Source: Chryseobacterium gleum
GTDB taxonomy: Bacteria > Bacteroidota > Bacteroidia > Flavobacteriales > Flavobacteriaceae
DNA length: 64,000 nucleotides
Reading direction: 5' to 3'
NCBI GenBank assembly: GCA_945881885.1
Contig: CAMCVI010000001.1
Location: 1-64,000 of the forward strand
Shown here: piece after piece, positions 24,572 through 33,799 of the stretch
Layout of the letters: each line of letters starts with the position of its first letter
Numbering within the stretch: position 1 is the first letter of the stretch
The notes under the pieces: generated by a model
What the model was told of the DNA's origin: nothing
Database searches by the model: none
What the model saw: only the letters and a program-made list of their open reading frames with translations
Made by a program: the position numbers and the translations under genes

Positions 24572-27500
24572 ATGAGCCTTAATAACAATATATCTGACAC
24601 AAATATTTTTGTAAATAGTAAAGAAAAAATAAATTTAGAATCGGTTCTCATCAATAATGAAATGTTTTTTAAAATCACTAATAATGATTTGATGAGACCC
24701 TTTTTCATGAGTATCGTTAGTGATTCAAATCACTGGATGTTTATTTCAAGCAATGGCGGATTAACTGCTGGTAGAAAAAATGCTGAGTTCGCCCTTTTTC
24801 CATACTATACAGATGATAAAATAACTGAATTTGCAGATATTACAGGTAGCAAAACTATTTTTCAAATTCAAAAAAATAACCAGAAATTTGTTTGGGAACC
24901 ATTTACTGAACGCTTCAACGAAAACTATAATTTAACTAGAAATTTATATAAAAACGAATTTGGTAATAAAATTATTTTTGAAGAAATTCATAATGATTTT
25001 AATTTGACTTTCAGATACCAATGGAATTCTAGTAATTTGTTTGGTTTCGTTAAAAAATCAGAATTGATTAACCATGATCAAAATGATTACAACATTAACA
25101 TCTTAGACGGAATTCAAAATGTTTTACCACAAGGTGTTAATAGTGACTTGCAAGCCACAACCAGTAATTTAGTTGATGCTTATAAAAGAAATGAACTTCA
25201 TTTAGAAAGTGGCTTAGGAATTTTTGCTTTAAGTGCAATTATTGTTGATAAAGCGGAACCTAGTGAAGCATTAAAAGCAAATATTGTTTGGTCTTTAGGA
25301 TTAGATAAGCCAACATATTTACTATCCTCACTTCAACTTTCAGCATTTAGAAAATTTCAAGACATACATCTAGAAACAGACATAAAAGGTGAAAAAGGAG
25401 CTTATTTCATTTCAACCAAACTGTTTTTAGAAAAAAACACATCAAAATCTTGGAAAATAATTGCTAATGTTAACCAAAACCAAGCAGAAGTTATTCAAAT
25501 TGCCGATGAAATTTCTAATAACGTAACTCTTGAAAATCAAATTATTCAAGATATCGATTTAGGTACTCAAAATCTTATTGCCCTTAACGCAACTGCTGAT
25601 GGATTACAATTTACAGCAGATAAGCGTAAAGATTCGCGTCATTTTTCAAATGTTTTGTTTAACACTATGCGAGGTGGTATTTTTGATAATAATTATACAA
25701 TTGAGAAAAATGATTTTGTAAATTATATCGCCAAAGCCAATAAAATTTTATTTAAAGAAGAAGAAAAACTTTTAAATAATTTACCAGAAACATTTGATTA
25801 TTCATTTCTTCAACAACTGATTTTTAATCATAACAATGCGGATTTAATTCGGCTTTGTACGGAATATCTTCCATTAAAGTTCAGCCGCAGACATGGCGAT
25901 CCAAGTCGCCCATGGAATAGATTTTCTATAAATACAAGAAGTGAAATTGACGGATCAAAAATATTAGATTATGAAGGCAATTGGCGTGATATTTTTCAAA
26001 ATTGGGAAGCATTAGCTAACGCTTATCCGGAGTTTATCGACGGTATGATTCATAAGTTTTTAAATGCATCAACTTTTGATGGTTATAATCCCTATCGTGT
26101 CACGAAAGATGGTTTTGATTGGGAAACGATAGAGGCAGACAATCCTTGGTCTTACATTGGTTATTGGGGTGATCATCAGATTATCTATTTATTAAAGTTT
26201 TTAGAATTTATAGAGAATTATCAACCGGGAAAATTAAATGAATATTTTGACAAGGAATGTTTTGTATATGCTGCAGTTCCATATAATATAAAGCCGTACA
26301 AAGAAATTCTAAAAAATTCAAAAGACACCATTGAATTTAATCATGAATGGGATAATAAAATCAATCAACGACGTAAAGAAAATGGAGCTGATGGTGCCTT
26401 ATTAAGAGACAATAACAACGAAATTTATCATGTAAATTTAATAGAAAAATTATTGGCTACTATTTTGGCTAAAATGTCGAATTTTATTCCTGAAGCGGGT
26501 ATTTGGATGAACACCCAACGACCAGAATGGAATGATGCAAATAATGCATTAGTAGGAAATGGTGTTTCAATGGTTACACTTAATTATTTAAGAAGATTTC
26601 TAAAGTTTTTTCAGCAATTATTAGATAATTCTAACCTCGAAACAATTAAAATTTCTAATGAAATGGTTGAGTTTTACCATGCTATTAGAGAATGCTTACT
26701 TTCCCAACAGCATTTATTATCAGGTTCAATTTCAAACGAAGACAGAAAAATAATACTTGATTCGTTAGGCCAAGCTGCTTCTGAATATCGTTTTCATGTT
26801 TATAATAGCGGATTTTGGGGTAAAAAAAGAACACATTCAATGCAAGGTTTGAAAAATTTTACTCAAGTTAGTATTGATTTCATTGAACATTCTATAAAAG
26901 CCAACCAAAGAGAAGATTACCTTTATCACGCATATAATTTAATGTCTGTTGAAAATAATAGCATTTCAATTTCTTATTTACCAGAAATGCTAGAAGGTCA
27001 AGTCGCCATTTTAAGTTCTGGATTTCTTTCTGCTAAGCAATCAATAAAAGTGTTAGATGCTTTAAGAAATAGTGACTTATACAGAAAAGATCAAAACAGC
27101 TATATTTTATATCCAAATAAAGAATTACCAAAATTTTTAGAAAAAAACACGATTCCAAAGGAAAGTTTGGAGAAGTCGGCTTTATTAAAGCAACTTTTAA
27201 GTGATTCTAATTTTCAATTAATTAATAAAGATAGTAAAGGAAATTATCATTTTAATGGAAATTTTCATAACGCCACCGATTTAAAAATTGCATTGGATCA
27301 ATTAACTTTAAATAACGATTACAAAGAATTAGTACAAAAAGATTCAGTTCTTATGCTACAAATTTTTGAAGAAGTATTTAATCATAAAGCATTTACAGGT
27401 CGTTCAGGAACTTTTTATGGTTATGAAGGTTTAGGATCTATTTATTGGCATATGGTATCGAAGTTGCATTTAGCCGTTTTAGAAGTAATTAATAAAGCAA

Positions 27501-28045
27501 TAGATGCTAACGAAGACCAAACAACAATTGATGCTTTAGTGCATCATTTTGATGAAATTGGCGCAGGAATTGGTATTCATAAATCGCCAAAAGTGTACGG
27601 TGCTTTTCCAACCGATCCTTATTCACATACTCCTTTTGGTAAAGGCTCACAACAACCCGGAATGACAGGCCAAGTAAAAGAAGATGTCTTAGTTCGAATA
27701 GGTGAATTTGGTGTAAAAGTAAAAGACGGAAAATTACATTTCCAACCCAACTTTCTCCAAAAAGAGGCATTTTTATCCAATGATACTGAAGCTACTTTTA
27801 TAATGGTTGACGGTTCAAAAAATCAAATTCAACTTAAGAAAAATAGCTTAGCATTTACAACCTGTCAAGTACCAGTTATTTATAAAATTCATACAATAAG
27901 TAAAATTGTTTTGAATTATAAAAATGGTGAAACAAAAACTTTTGATTCCTTAGAATTAAACAAAGAAGAAAGTAAAAAAATAGTGCAACGAACAAATGAA
28001 ATTTCATTGGTTGAAGTGTATTTAAACGAAAGTATTTTAAGATAA
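24572..28045 (+). CDS. Beta-1,3-glucan phosphorylase-like protein (GH149/GH161 type)
   Basis: 1157 residues with no signal peptide, so cytoplasmic. The architecture is that of clan GH-Q phosphorylases: an N-terminal beta-sandwich (FFMSIVSDSNHWMFISSNGG), a linker and an (alpha/alpha)6 barrel. The segment ILDYEGNWRDIFQNWEALA (about 465-483) corresponds to the region of the catalytic Asp in GH94-like enzymes. IEADNPWSYIGYWGDHQ, PEAGIWMNTQRPEWNDANNALVG and FTGRSGTFYGYEGLGSIYWHM are further conserved-looking aromatic blocks. The length and layout resemble the large beta-1,3-oligoglucan phosphorylases of GH149 or GH161; which of the two cannot be decided by eye. Expected reaction: beta-1,3-glucan oligomer + phosphate to glucose 1-phosphate + shortened oligomer. 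It overlaps the next gene by 1 bp (TAATG). Confidence 0.75.
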   Translation: MSLNNNISDTNIFVNSKEKINLESVLINNEMFFKITNNDLMRPFFMSIVSDSNHWMFISSNGGLTAGRKNAEFALFPYYTDDKITEFADITGSKTIFQIQKNNQKFVWEPFTERFNENYNLTRNLYKNEFGNKIIFEEIHNDFNLTFRYQWNSSNLFGFVKKSELINHDQNDYNINILDGIQNVLPQGVNSDLQATTSNLVDAYKRNELHLESGLGIFALSAIIVDKAEPSEALKANIVWSLGLDKPTYLLSSLQLSAFRKFQDIHLETDIKGEKGAYFISTKLFLEKNTSKSWKIIANVNQNQAEVIQIADEISNNVTLENQIIQDIDLGTQNLIALNATADGLQFTADKRKDSRHFSNVLFNTMRGGIFDNNYTIEKNDFVNYIAKANKILFKEEEKLLNNLPETFDYSFLQQLIFNHNNADLIRLCTEYLPLKFSRRHGDPSRPWNRFSINTRSEIDGSKILDYEGNWRDIFQNWEALANAYPEFIDGMIHKFLNASTFDGYNPYRVTKDGFDWETIEADNPWSYIGYWGDHQIIYLLKFLEFIENYQPGKLNEYFDKECFVYAAVPYNIKPYKEILKNSKDTIEFNHEWDNKINQRRKENGADGALLRDNNNEIYHVNLIEKLLATILAKMSNFIPEAGIWMNTQRPEWNDANNALVGNGVSMVTLNYLRRFLKFFQQLLDNSNLETIKISNEMVEFYHAIRECLLSQQHLLSGSISNEDRKIILDSLGQAASEYRFHVYNSGFWGKKRTHSMQGLKNFTQVSIDFIEHSIKANQREDYLYHAYNLMSVENNSISISYLPEMLEGQVAILSSGFLSAKQSIKVLDALRNSDLYRKDQNSYILYPNKELPKFLEKNTIPKESLEKSALLKQLLSDSNFQLINKDSKGNYHFNGNFHNATDLKIALDQLTLNNDYKELVQKDSVLMLQIFEEVFNHKAFTGRSGTFYGYEGLGSIYWHMVSKLHLAVLEVINKAIDANEDQTTIDALVHHFDEIGAGIGIHKSPKVYGAFPTDPYSHTPFGKGSQQPGMTGQVKEDVLVRIGEFGVKVKDGKLHFQPNFLQKEAFLSNDTEATFIMVDGSKNQIQLKKNSLAFTTCQVPVIYKIHTISKIVLNYKNGETKTFDSLELNKEESKKIVQRTNEISLVEVYLNESILR

Positions 28046-29295
28046 TGAAACAGCTGATTTACATCATATTACTATTTTTTATATCATGTAAACCAATGAT
28101 TACTAGTAATCTAGTTTCAAAAGAAATAACAGCAGAAAAATTATTAGGAAATACAGAATACCAAGGCATTTGTTACGGTGGTTACAGAACTCAAACAAGA
28201 GAAAAGCAACCCACGATAAATGAAATTAAAGAAGATTTAAGAATACTTTCTGCTTTGAATATAAAAGTTATACGAACCTATAATGTGCATTACGAAGAAG
28301 CAGCCAATATATTAAAAGCAATAACCGAATTAAAAAAAGAGAATCCCAAGTTTGAAATTTATGTGATGTTAGGCGTTTGGATTGATTGTAAAAATGCTTG
28401 GACAAAATTACAACCCATTCATAATGAAGAAAGTGAAAGAAATACTGTAGAAATTGAAGAAGCGGTAAGATTGACAAATAATTATCCAGAAATAGTTAAA
28501 ATTATTTCTGTTGGAAATGAAGCTATGGTGAAATGGGCAACTAATTATTATGTGACACCAAATATCATTTTAAAATGGGTAAAACATTTACAGAATTTAA
28601 AGCAAGAAAATAAATTACCGAATCAAGTTTGGATTACAAGTTCTGATAATTTTGCTTCTTGGGGCGGACATTCAGCCGATTATCATGTGGAGGATTTGAA
28701 ACAACTAATTAAAGCAGTTGATTATATTTCGATGCACACGTATCCAATGCACGACACACATTATAATCCGGTTTTTTGGGGAATTAAAGAAAGTGAATTA
28801 CAGTTAACCGATAAGGATAAAATAGACGCTGTTATGTTAAGAGCCAGGGATTATGCTAATAGCCAATACGAAAATGTTATCAATTATATGAAGTCAATTG
28901 GTGAAAATAAACCAGTTCATATTGGCGAAACAGGATGGGCAACAGCATCAAACGAAATGTATGGAAATGATGGTTCTAAAGCAACAGATGAATATAAATC
29001 AGGGTTATATTATAACTTAATGAGAGAATGGAGCAACAAAAACAATATTTCATGTTTTTATTTTGAAGCTTTTGATGAAAATTGGAAAGATAGTGCCAAT
29101 CCTTTAGGTTCAGAAAATCATTTCGGATTGATCAATTTGCAAAACCAAGCCAAATTTGCGATTTGGGATAAAGTTGATAAAGGAATTTTTAATGGTTTAA
29201 CCCGTAATGGGAAACCAATTGTAAAAACCTATAATGGAGATAAAAATGCTTTATGGCAGGATGTAAAAGTTCCAAATACTATTTTAAAGAATTAA
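28045..29295 (+). CDS. GH17 beta-1,3-glucosidase/glucanase lipoprotein
   Basis: 416 residues. Lipoprotein signal ILLFFISC (Cys15). The TIM barrel has GICYGGYRTQ, IKVIRTYNVHY, YVMLGVWID, the acid/base candidate in ISVGNEAMV (about 155-160), DYISMHTYPMHDTHYNP, and the nucleophile candidate in HIGETGWAT (about 293-298), followed by CFYFEAFDENWK and the end of barrel FGL. These fit GH17, whose bacterial members attack beta-1,3-glucan, often as exo-acting or branching-sensitive enzymes. It would trim oligosaccharides made by the GH16 enzymes in the periplasm or at the surface. Translationally coupled to the phosphorylase. Confidence 0.88.
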   Translation: MKQLIYIILLFFISCKPMITSNLVSKEITAEKLLGNTEYQGICYGGYRTQTREKQPTINEIKEDLRILSALNIKVIRTYNVHYEEAANILKAITELKKENPKFEIYVMLGVWIDCKNAWTKLQPIHNEESERNTVEIEEAVRLTNNYPEIVKIISVGNEAMVKWATNYYVTPNIILKWVKHLQNLKQENKLPNQVWITSSDNFASWGGHSADYHVEDLKQLIKAVDYISMHTYPMHDTHYNPVFWGIKESELQLTDKDKIDAVMLRARDYANSQYENVINYMKSIGENKPVHIGETGWATASNEMYGNDGSKATDEYKSGLYYNLMREWSNKNNISCFYFEAFDENWKDSANPLGSENHFGLINLQNQAKFAIWDKVDKGIFNGLTRNGKPIVKTYNGDKNALWQDVKVPNTILKN

Positions 29296-29298
29296 AAA

Positions 29299-29572
29299 AT
29301 GCTAAATAAATTGAATAAAATAATTTTTAGAAGATTTTTGATAATAGCTGGTATTGTAGCATTTTCGTTGCATAGCTGTAAAAATTGGATGTGTTATAGA
29401 TAATATAGATATAGTAGCAACGGCTGTTAAGAATCTTGATGGTTTTATAGCAGTAGCTATTTTTAATCCAACTTATCGTATTCAAACAATTGCTATTCAG
29501 TTAAATAATGAGAATAAAATAATTACAATAGATGCAAATGCGCTTCAAACGATAATTATAAAACCTAACTAA
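29299..29572 (+). pseudogene. Remnant of a GH30-like glycosidase gene
   Basis: An ATG at 29299 opens a 34-codon frame that begins like a lipoprotein (IAGIVAFSLHSCKN) and stops at 29401-29403. A different frame, from about 29393 to the stop at 29570-29572, encodes about 59 residues with TAVKNLDGFIAVAIFNPTY and NALQTIIIKPN. This matches the last strands of the C-terminal beta-sandwich of GH30 enzymes (N-x-DG, a V/N-P block and a final hydrophobic strand). So the first and last pieces of a GH30 gene remain, while the catalytic barrel is missing. GH30 beta-1,6-glucanases are frequent partners in laminarin loci. The gap between 29295 and 29596 holds nothing else. Confidence 0.65.
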
Positions 29573-29595
29573 TTGCATAATTAAAAATTATACTT

Positions 29596-31053
29596 ATGTC
29601 AAATAATACAAATACCAAAGTAATGGTTCCAATGAGTCAAAAAATTGCCTTTGGATTAGGAATGCTTGCCAACCAAATGTTTCCAGCAGCTTTAGGAATT
29701 TTCATGGTAGTATTAGTAGAAAACTTAGGAATGCCATCATGGATGTGGGGTGTTTTATTTTTTGTGCCTAGAATTGTTGATGCTTTTTTTGATCCTATCA
29801 TGGGTTTTATATCAGATAATACAAAATCAGATTGGGGAAGAAGAAGACAATATGTATTTGTTGGCTCCATCATTATGGGAATATCTTTTATAATTATGTG
29901 GCAATTATACCGTGAAAATAGCGTGACTTATAACTTCATATTTTTTCTGGTAATGTCACTAATTTTTCACATCGGACTTTCCATTTTTAGTGTACCTTAT
30001 GTGGCTATGGGGTATGAAATGAGTGACGATTTTCATGAACGAACCAGCATAATGGCAATTTCACAATGGATAGGGCAGTGGGCATGGGTTATTGCGCCAT
30101 GGTTTTGGGTAATCATGTATGATCCTGCTTGGTTTCCAAATGCAGATACAGCTACGAGAACTTTAGCCATTTGGGTGGGATTAGTATTTATGCTTTTAGC
30201 GATGGTGCCTGCCATTTTTATTAAAAGTAAATCAACCAAATTTGATGATACTTTAAAACCATTAACATTTAGAAATGTTGGCGGAAGTTTAAAAGAAATA
30301 TTAATTAGTTTTAAAGAAGCGTTTTCAAACAAACCATTTCGAAAACTCTGTATTGCTACATTTTTTATTTTTAATGCTTTCAATACAGTTGCAGGTTTCA
30401 CATTTTTTATAGTTGTATATTATTTGTTTAATGGAGATACTGCTGCTGCAGGAATTTGGCCAACACTTTTCGGATGTATAGGCGCATTAGCAACCACTTT
30501 TATTGTTATTCCAATTGTGGCTTGGATGTCCAAAAAAATGGAGAAAAAAACAGCATTTTTAATTTCACAAGGGATTTCTGTATTAGGATATATATTGCTC
30601 TGGTTGCTATTTATTCCTGGTAAGCCTTATATGTTTTTATTTGCATTGCCATTTTTTTCTTTCGGAATTGGAAGTTTGTTTACCCTTATGATGTCTATGA
30701 CTGCAGATGTTTGCGATATGGATGAGTTAGAATCAGGAAAAAGAAGAGAAGGTATTTTTGGCGCTATTTACTGGTGGATGGTAAAATTCGGTTTTGCAAT
30801 TGCAGGATTATTAACAGGTGTTATTATGTCTGCCGTAGCATTTGAAGCCGGTGCGCCGACCCAACCAGAAGGTGCAGTTACAGGTTTGAGATTGTTTTTC
30901 TCTGGCGTGCCAATATGTGGTACATTAATAGCTATGTATATCATGAGAAATTATGATCTTACTGAGAAAAAAGCAAACGAGATAAAAAAAGAATTAGAAG
31001 AGAGAAAATTATTAGCTCAGAAACAAGCTTCCAAAGTAAACGAGAATCAATAA
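29596..31053 (+). CDS. GPH-family sugar:cation symporter (MFS)
   Basis: 485 residues, about 12 membrane helices. MelB-like features: FFVPRIVDAFFDPIMGFISDNTKSDWGRRRQY in the first loop (the Asp residues are typical cation-site positions), the central PYVAMGYEMSDDFHERT segment, and the C-terminal signature MTADVCDMDELESGKRREGIFGAIYWWMVKFG. The last 30 residues are charged and cytoplasmic. Such symporters bring mono- or oligosaccharides across the inner membrane with sodium or protons. In this operon it would deliver glucose or beta-glucan oligomers to the cytoplasmic phosphorylase. The next gene starts 11 bp downstream. Confidence 0.9.
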   Translation: MSNNTNTKVMVPMSQKIAFGLGMLANQMFPAALGIFMVVLVENLGMPSWMWGVLFFVPRIVDAFFDPIMGFISDNTKSDWGRRRQYVFVGSIIMGISFIIMWQLYRENSVTYNFIFFLVMSLIFHIGLSIFSVPYVAMGYEMSDDFHERTSIMAISQWIGQWAWVIAPWFWVIMYDPAWFPNADTATRTLAIWVGLVFMLLAMVPAIFIKSKSTKFDDTLKPLTFRNVGGSLKEILISFKEAFSNKPFRKLCIATFFIFNAFNTVAGFTFFIVVYYLFNGDTAAAGIWPTLFGCIGALATTFIVIPIVAWMSKKMEKKTAFLISQGISVLGYILLWLLFIPGKPYMFLFALPFFSFGIGSLFTLMMSMTADVCDMDELESGKRREGIFGAIYWWMVKFGFAIAGLLTGVIMSAVAFEAGAPTQPEGAVTGLRLFFSGVPICGTLIAMYIMRNYDLTEKKANEIKKELEERKLLAQKQASKVNENQ

Positions 31054-31064
31054 ACCAAATAAAT

Positions 31065-32762
31065 ATGAAAAAAAACACACTTTTTCAATTGCTATTAATG
31101 CTATTGTTGTCTTCACATTTTGGTTTTGCCCAGGTTGATGTGGTTTATAATAATTTAGTTTGGTCAGATGAATTTGACGGTAATGGTGCAATAAATGCTA
31201 CCAAATGGCACCACCAAATCCAAATTCCAGCCGGTGGAAATTGGTACAATGGTGAAGTACAACACTACACGAACCAACTTACAAATTCATCTGTTAATGG
31301 TGGTTTTTTAAATATTGTTGCCAAAAAAGAGCCATACACTAGTCAAGGTTACACGAAACAATATACTTCAGCCCGATTAAACTCTAAATTCGCATTTCTT
31401 TACGGACGTGTTGATATTCGTGCGAAAATTCCTACCAATCAAGGTACTTGGCCAGCATTGTGGTTACTAGGAAAAAACATTAACGAAGATGGCGGTTTTT
31501 TTGATGCTCAATTTGGAACAACAGGTTGGCCAGCATGCGGTGAAATTGATATTATGGAACATGGTATTACACAATCACAACCAGCTGGTTATGTGCAAAG
31601 TGCACTCCATACTCCTTCTTCTTTTGGAAATACTGTAAATCATGGAGGAACTATTGCGGCCAATCTAGGAACAGATTATCACATATATTCTATGAATTGG
31701 TCACCGTTTCAAATTACTTTTTTATTGGATGGAGTGGCTTTTTACACATATAATCCTGCTGTTAAAACACCAAGTAATTGGCCGTTTAACGCGGAACAAT
31801 ATTTATTATTAAATATCGCTATGGGTGGCGTAGCGGGAACTATTCCTACTAATTTTACACAAGCGGCTATGGTTATCGATTATGTTAGGGTGTATCAAAA
31901 TACTACGGTTGACAACCAACCCCCAACTAATTTTACAGCTACTATTGGCGCAGTGACTAGCTCAACTATTGAATTGCTATTGAACGGTAACGACAATTCA
32001 GGCAATGTTTCTTATAGTATAAATTATAGCGGTGGTACAATAAATACCGCTAGTCCTTCTGGAGTTCAAAAATCTGTAGTGGTGCCCAACTTAAACCCAA
32101 ATACAAATTATGTGTTTTCAATATCAGCTAGTGATTTGTCTGGAAATAATTTTGTATCAAATCCAATTGTTATAAATGCCACCACAACTAGTGTTTCGGG
32201 TTGCTTCGGTACTAGTAATTTAGCACAAATTGGTTCCTTTTCTACAGGATATAGTTATGCTTTTGAAACATTAGGAACCAGTGTTAAAATCACTTATGGA
32301 TTGTTAGATACAGATAAAGTTGGGGTAGTGGCTTTTCTGTGGCGACAAAATCCATTTGGTGAAACTCAAATGACAAATGTATCAGGTAATATTTTTTCAC
32401 ACACCATTACAGGGCAAACTATTGGTAGCACTATAATTTATGGTGTGAAGTTTGCCTATTCTGGAGGAATGTCAGTTACAAATTATTATTCCTATGTTGT
32501 AGGAAGTAATTGTGCTTTAGAAGTGGCATCAATTCAAGAGTCTTTAGAATTTTCATTTATAAATCCCGTAGAAGGCTTTGTAAATATAAATTCTGATGCT
32601 GAAATTGACAAAGTTGAAGTATATAATATGACAGGAATTTTAGTTTTAGAAACCAAAACTGATACTAAAAACATTGACATTAAAAATCTTTCACAAGGGA
32701 TTTATTTACTTGCTGTTTACTCTGGAGACAATAAAAGCGTTAAAAAAATGATAGTGAAATAA
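31065..32762 (+). CDS. T9SS-exported GH16 endo-beta-glucanase
   Basis: 565 residues. A signal peptide ends FGFAQ. A GH16 domain spans about 25-280 with VWSDEFDGNG, NGEVQHYTNQ, YGRVDIRAKIPTNQGTWPALWLLG, the catalytic GEIDIMEHG (about 158-166), QSALHTPSSFGN and VIDYVRVYQN. An FN3-like domain follows (about 285-375; PPTNFTATIG ... NLNPNTNYVFSISASD), then an unassigned beta-sandwich (ITYGLLDTDKVGVVAFLW), and a type A T9SS sorting domain (FINPVEGFVNIN ... QGIYLLAVYSG ... KKMIVK). It should be released or surface-displayed and make the first cuts in beta-glucan. It is the last gene of the operon and is paired with the lipoprotein GH16 at 23681. Confidence 0.92.
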   Translation: MKKNTLFQLLLMLLLSSHFGFAQVDVVYNNLVWSDEFDGNGAINATKWHHQIQIPAGGNWYNGEVQHYTNQLTNSSVNGGFLNIVAKKEPYTSQGYTKQYTSARLNSKFAFLYGRVDIRAKIPTNQGTWPALWLLGKNINEDGGFFDAQFGTTGWPACGEIDIMEHGITQSQPAGYVQSALHTPSSFGNTVNHGGTIAANLGTDYHIYSMNWSPFQITFLLDGVAFYTYNPAVKTPSNWPFNAEQYLLLNIAMGGVAGTIPTNFTQAAMVIDYVRVYQNTTVDNQPPTNFTATIGAVTSSTIELLLNGNDNSGNVSYSINYSGGTINTASPSGVQKSVVVPNLNPNTNYVFSISASDLSGNNFVSNPIVINATTTSVSGCFGTSNLAQIGSFSTGYSYAFETLGTSVKITYGLLDTDKVGVVAFLWRQNPFGETQMTNVSGNIFSHTITGQTIGSTIIYGVKFAYSGGMSVTNYYSYVVGSNCALEVASIQESLEFSFINPVEGFVNINSDAEIDKVEVYNMTGILVLETKTDTKNIDIKNLSQGIYLLAVYSGDNKSVKKMIVK

Positions 32763-32797
32763 TTTCAATTTTAATCATACAAATAAGCCAATTTAAT

Positions 32798-32836
32798 ACC
32801 TCACATATACTTTTATTGTGAGGTGTTTTCCTTTAT
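32798..32836 (+). terminator. Probable terminator of the glucan operon
   Basis: ACCTCACA (32798-32805) and TGTGAGGT (32817-32824) form an 8-bp stem with an 11-base loop, followed by GTTTTCCTTTAT. The T run is interrupted, so termination may be partial. Confidence 0.5.
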
Positions 32837-32882
32837 AATCCATACTTAATAACAATAAAGCCGTTAATTTTTTAAATATTAT

Positions 32883-32914
32883 TTGGTATTTAAAAATATT
32901 TAACTTTATATTTG
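32883..32914 (+). promoter_or_regulatory. Promoter of the sigma-factor gene
   Basis: TTG at 32883-32885, a 21-bp spacer and TATATTTG at 32907-32914 match the Bacteroidota consensus exactly. It lies about 90 bases before the start of the sigma-factor gene. Confidence 0.6.
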
Positions 32915-32950
32915 CTTATAATTAACCACTAAAACCTATTTGCTTATAAT
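32909..32950 (+). repeat. 14-bp direct repeat in the sigma-factor leader
   Basis: TATTTGCTTATAAT occurs at 32909-32922 and 32937-32950, 28 bp apart. The first copy overlaps the -7 element; the second lies in the leader. It could be an operator or an alternative promoter. Confidence 0.65.
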
Positions 32951-33001
32951 ATAAAAATACTTTTTTTAAAATTTTAGTTCCAAATCTAAAAAGGTATAAT
33001 T

Positions 33002-33589
33002 ATGGCAAATAAGGTACAAACTCCTGACGCAATTTTATTGCAAAACTACACTAGTGGAGATGAAGCAGCATTACAAATTTTAATTGAAAGACACCAGTCT
33101 AAAATCTTTGGTTTTATTTATTCTAAAATTCCAGACCGTTCGGTTTGCGATGATATTTTTCAAGACACGTTTATTAAAGTAATAAAAACCTTACGCACCA
33201 AAGGCTATAATGAAGAAGGTAAATTTTTACCTTGGGTAATGCGTATTGCTTCTAATTTAGTCATTGATTATTTTAGGCACAATAAAAAAATGCCCTATCA
33301 GCGTGAAACGGAAGAATATAGTATTTTTGATTATATGACCGATTCTAGTTTGTCAATTGAAAACCAACTTATTGAAAATCAAGTTGCCATGGACGTTAGA
33401 AAAATCTTAGAACAATTACCAGAAGATCAAAAAGAAGTAATAAAGATGCGCTTTTACGAAGATTTAAGTTTCAAAGAAATTTCTGAAATTACAGGTGTGA
33501 GCATCAATACTGCGTTAGGTAGAATGCGCTATGCTGTAATTAATTTGAGAAAAATTGTAGAAAAAAATAATATTATTTTAACTAATTAA
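33002..33589 (+). CDS. ECF-type RNA polymerase sigma factor
   Basis: 195 residues with sigma region 2 (LIERHQSKIFGFIYSKIPDRSVCDDIFQDTFIKVIKTL; then FLPWVMRIASNLVIDYFR) and region 4 (LPEDQKEVIKMRFYEDLSFKEISEITGVSINTALGRMRYAVINLRK). No anti-sigma gene is adjacent; instead a tiny gene follows 64 bp downstream. This arrangement is typical of the widely kept flavobacterial ECF factor without a cognate anti-sigma. The regulon is unknown. The Bacteroidota-type promoter and the repeats upstream suggest control at initiation. Confidence 0.93.
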   Translation: MANKVQTPDAILLQNYTSGDEAALQILIERHQSKIFGFIYSKIPDRSVCDDIFQDTFIKVIKTLRTKGYNEEGKFLPWVMRIASNLVIDYFRHNKKMPYQRETEEYSIFDYMTDSSLSIENQLIENQVAMDVRKILEQLPEDQKEVIKMRFYEDLSFKEISEITGVSINTALGRMRYAVINLRKIVEKNNIILTN

Positions 33590-33653
33590 ACCTTTCATAC
33601 AATAATATATTGTGTTTTTGCGTTATCCTATAAATAAACAATTAAGTTCGTAT

Positions 33654-33797
33654 ATGGGGAAACTTTACGCTAAAAAAAGACAATCAATTAAAGAAATGAA
33701 ACCCAGTAAAAGTGCAGTTAGTTTTATATTGAGTTATTCGCAGGCAATGAAAATGATAAAAGTAGGCACGCTTACTTTTGAAAACATTGTTAATTGA
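33654..33797 (+). CDS. Small conserved-type protein downstream of the sigma factor
   Basis: 47 residues from the ATG at 33654 (MGKLYAKKRQSIKEMKPSKS ... SFILSYSQAM ... LTFENIVN). An in-frame GTG at 33612 would add 14 residues but looks less likely. The lysine-rich start followed by a KPS-x-x-x-V-S-FIL-x-YS-x-A pattern and a FENxxN end is remembered from short proteins of other Flavobacteriaceae, but this could not be checked. The function is unknown. A hairpin terminator follows its stop at once. Confidence 0.7.
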   Translation: MGKLYAKKRQSIKEMKPSKSAVSFILSYSQAMKMIKVGTLTFENIVN

Positions 33798-33799
33798 TT

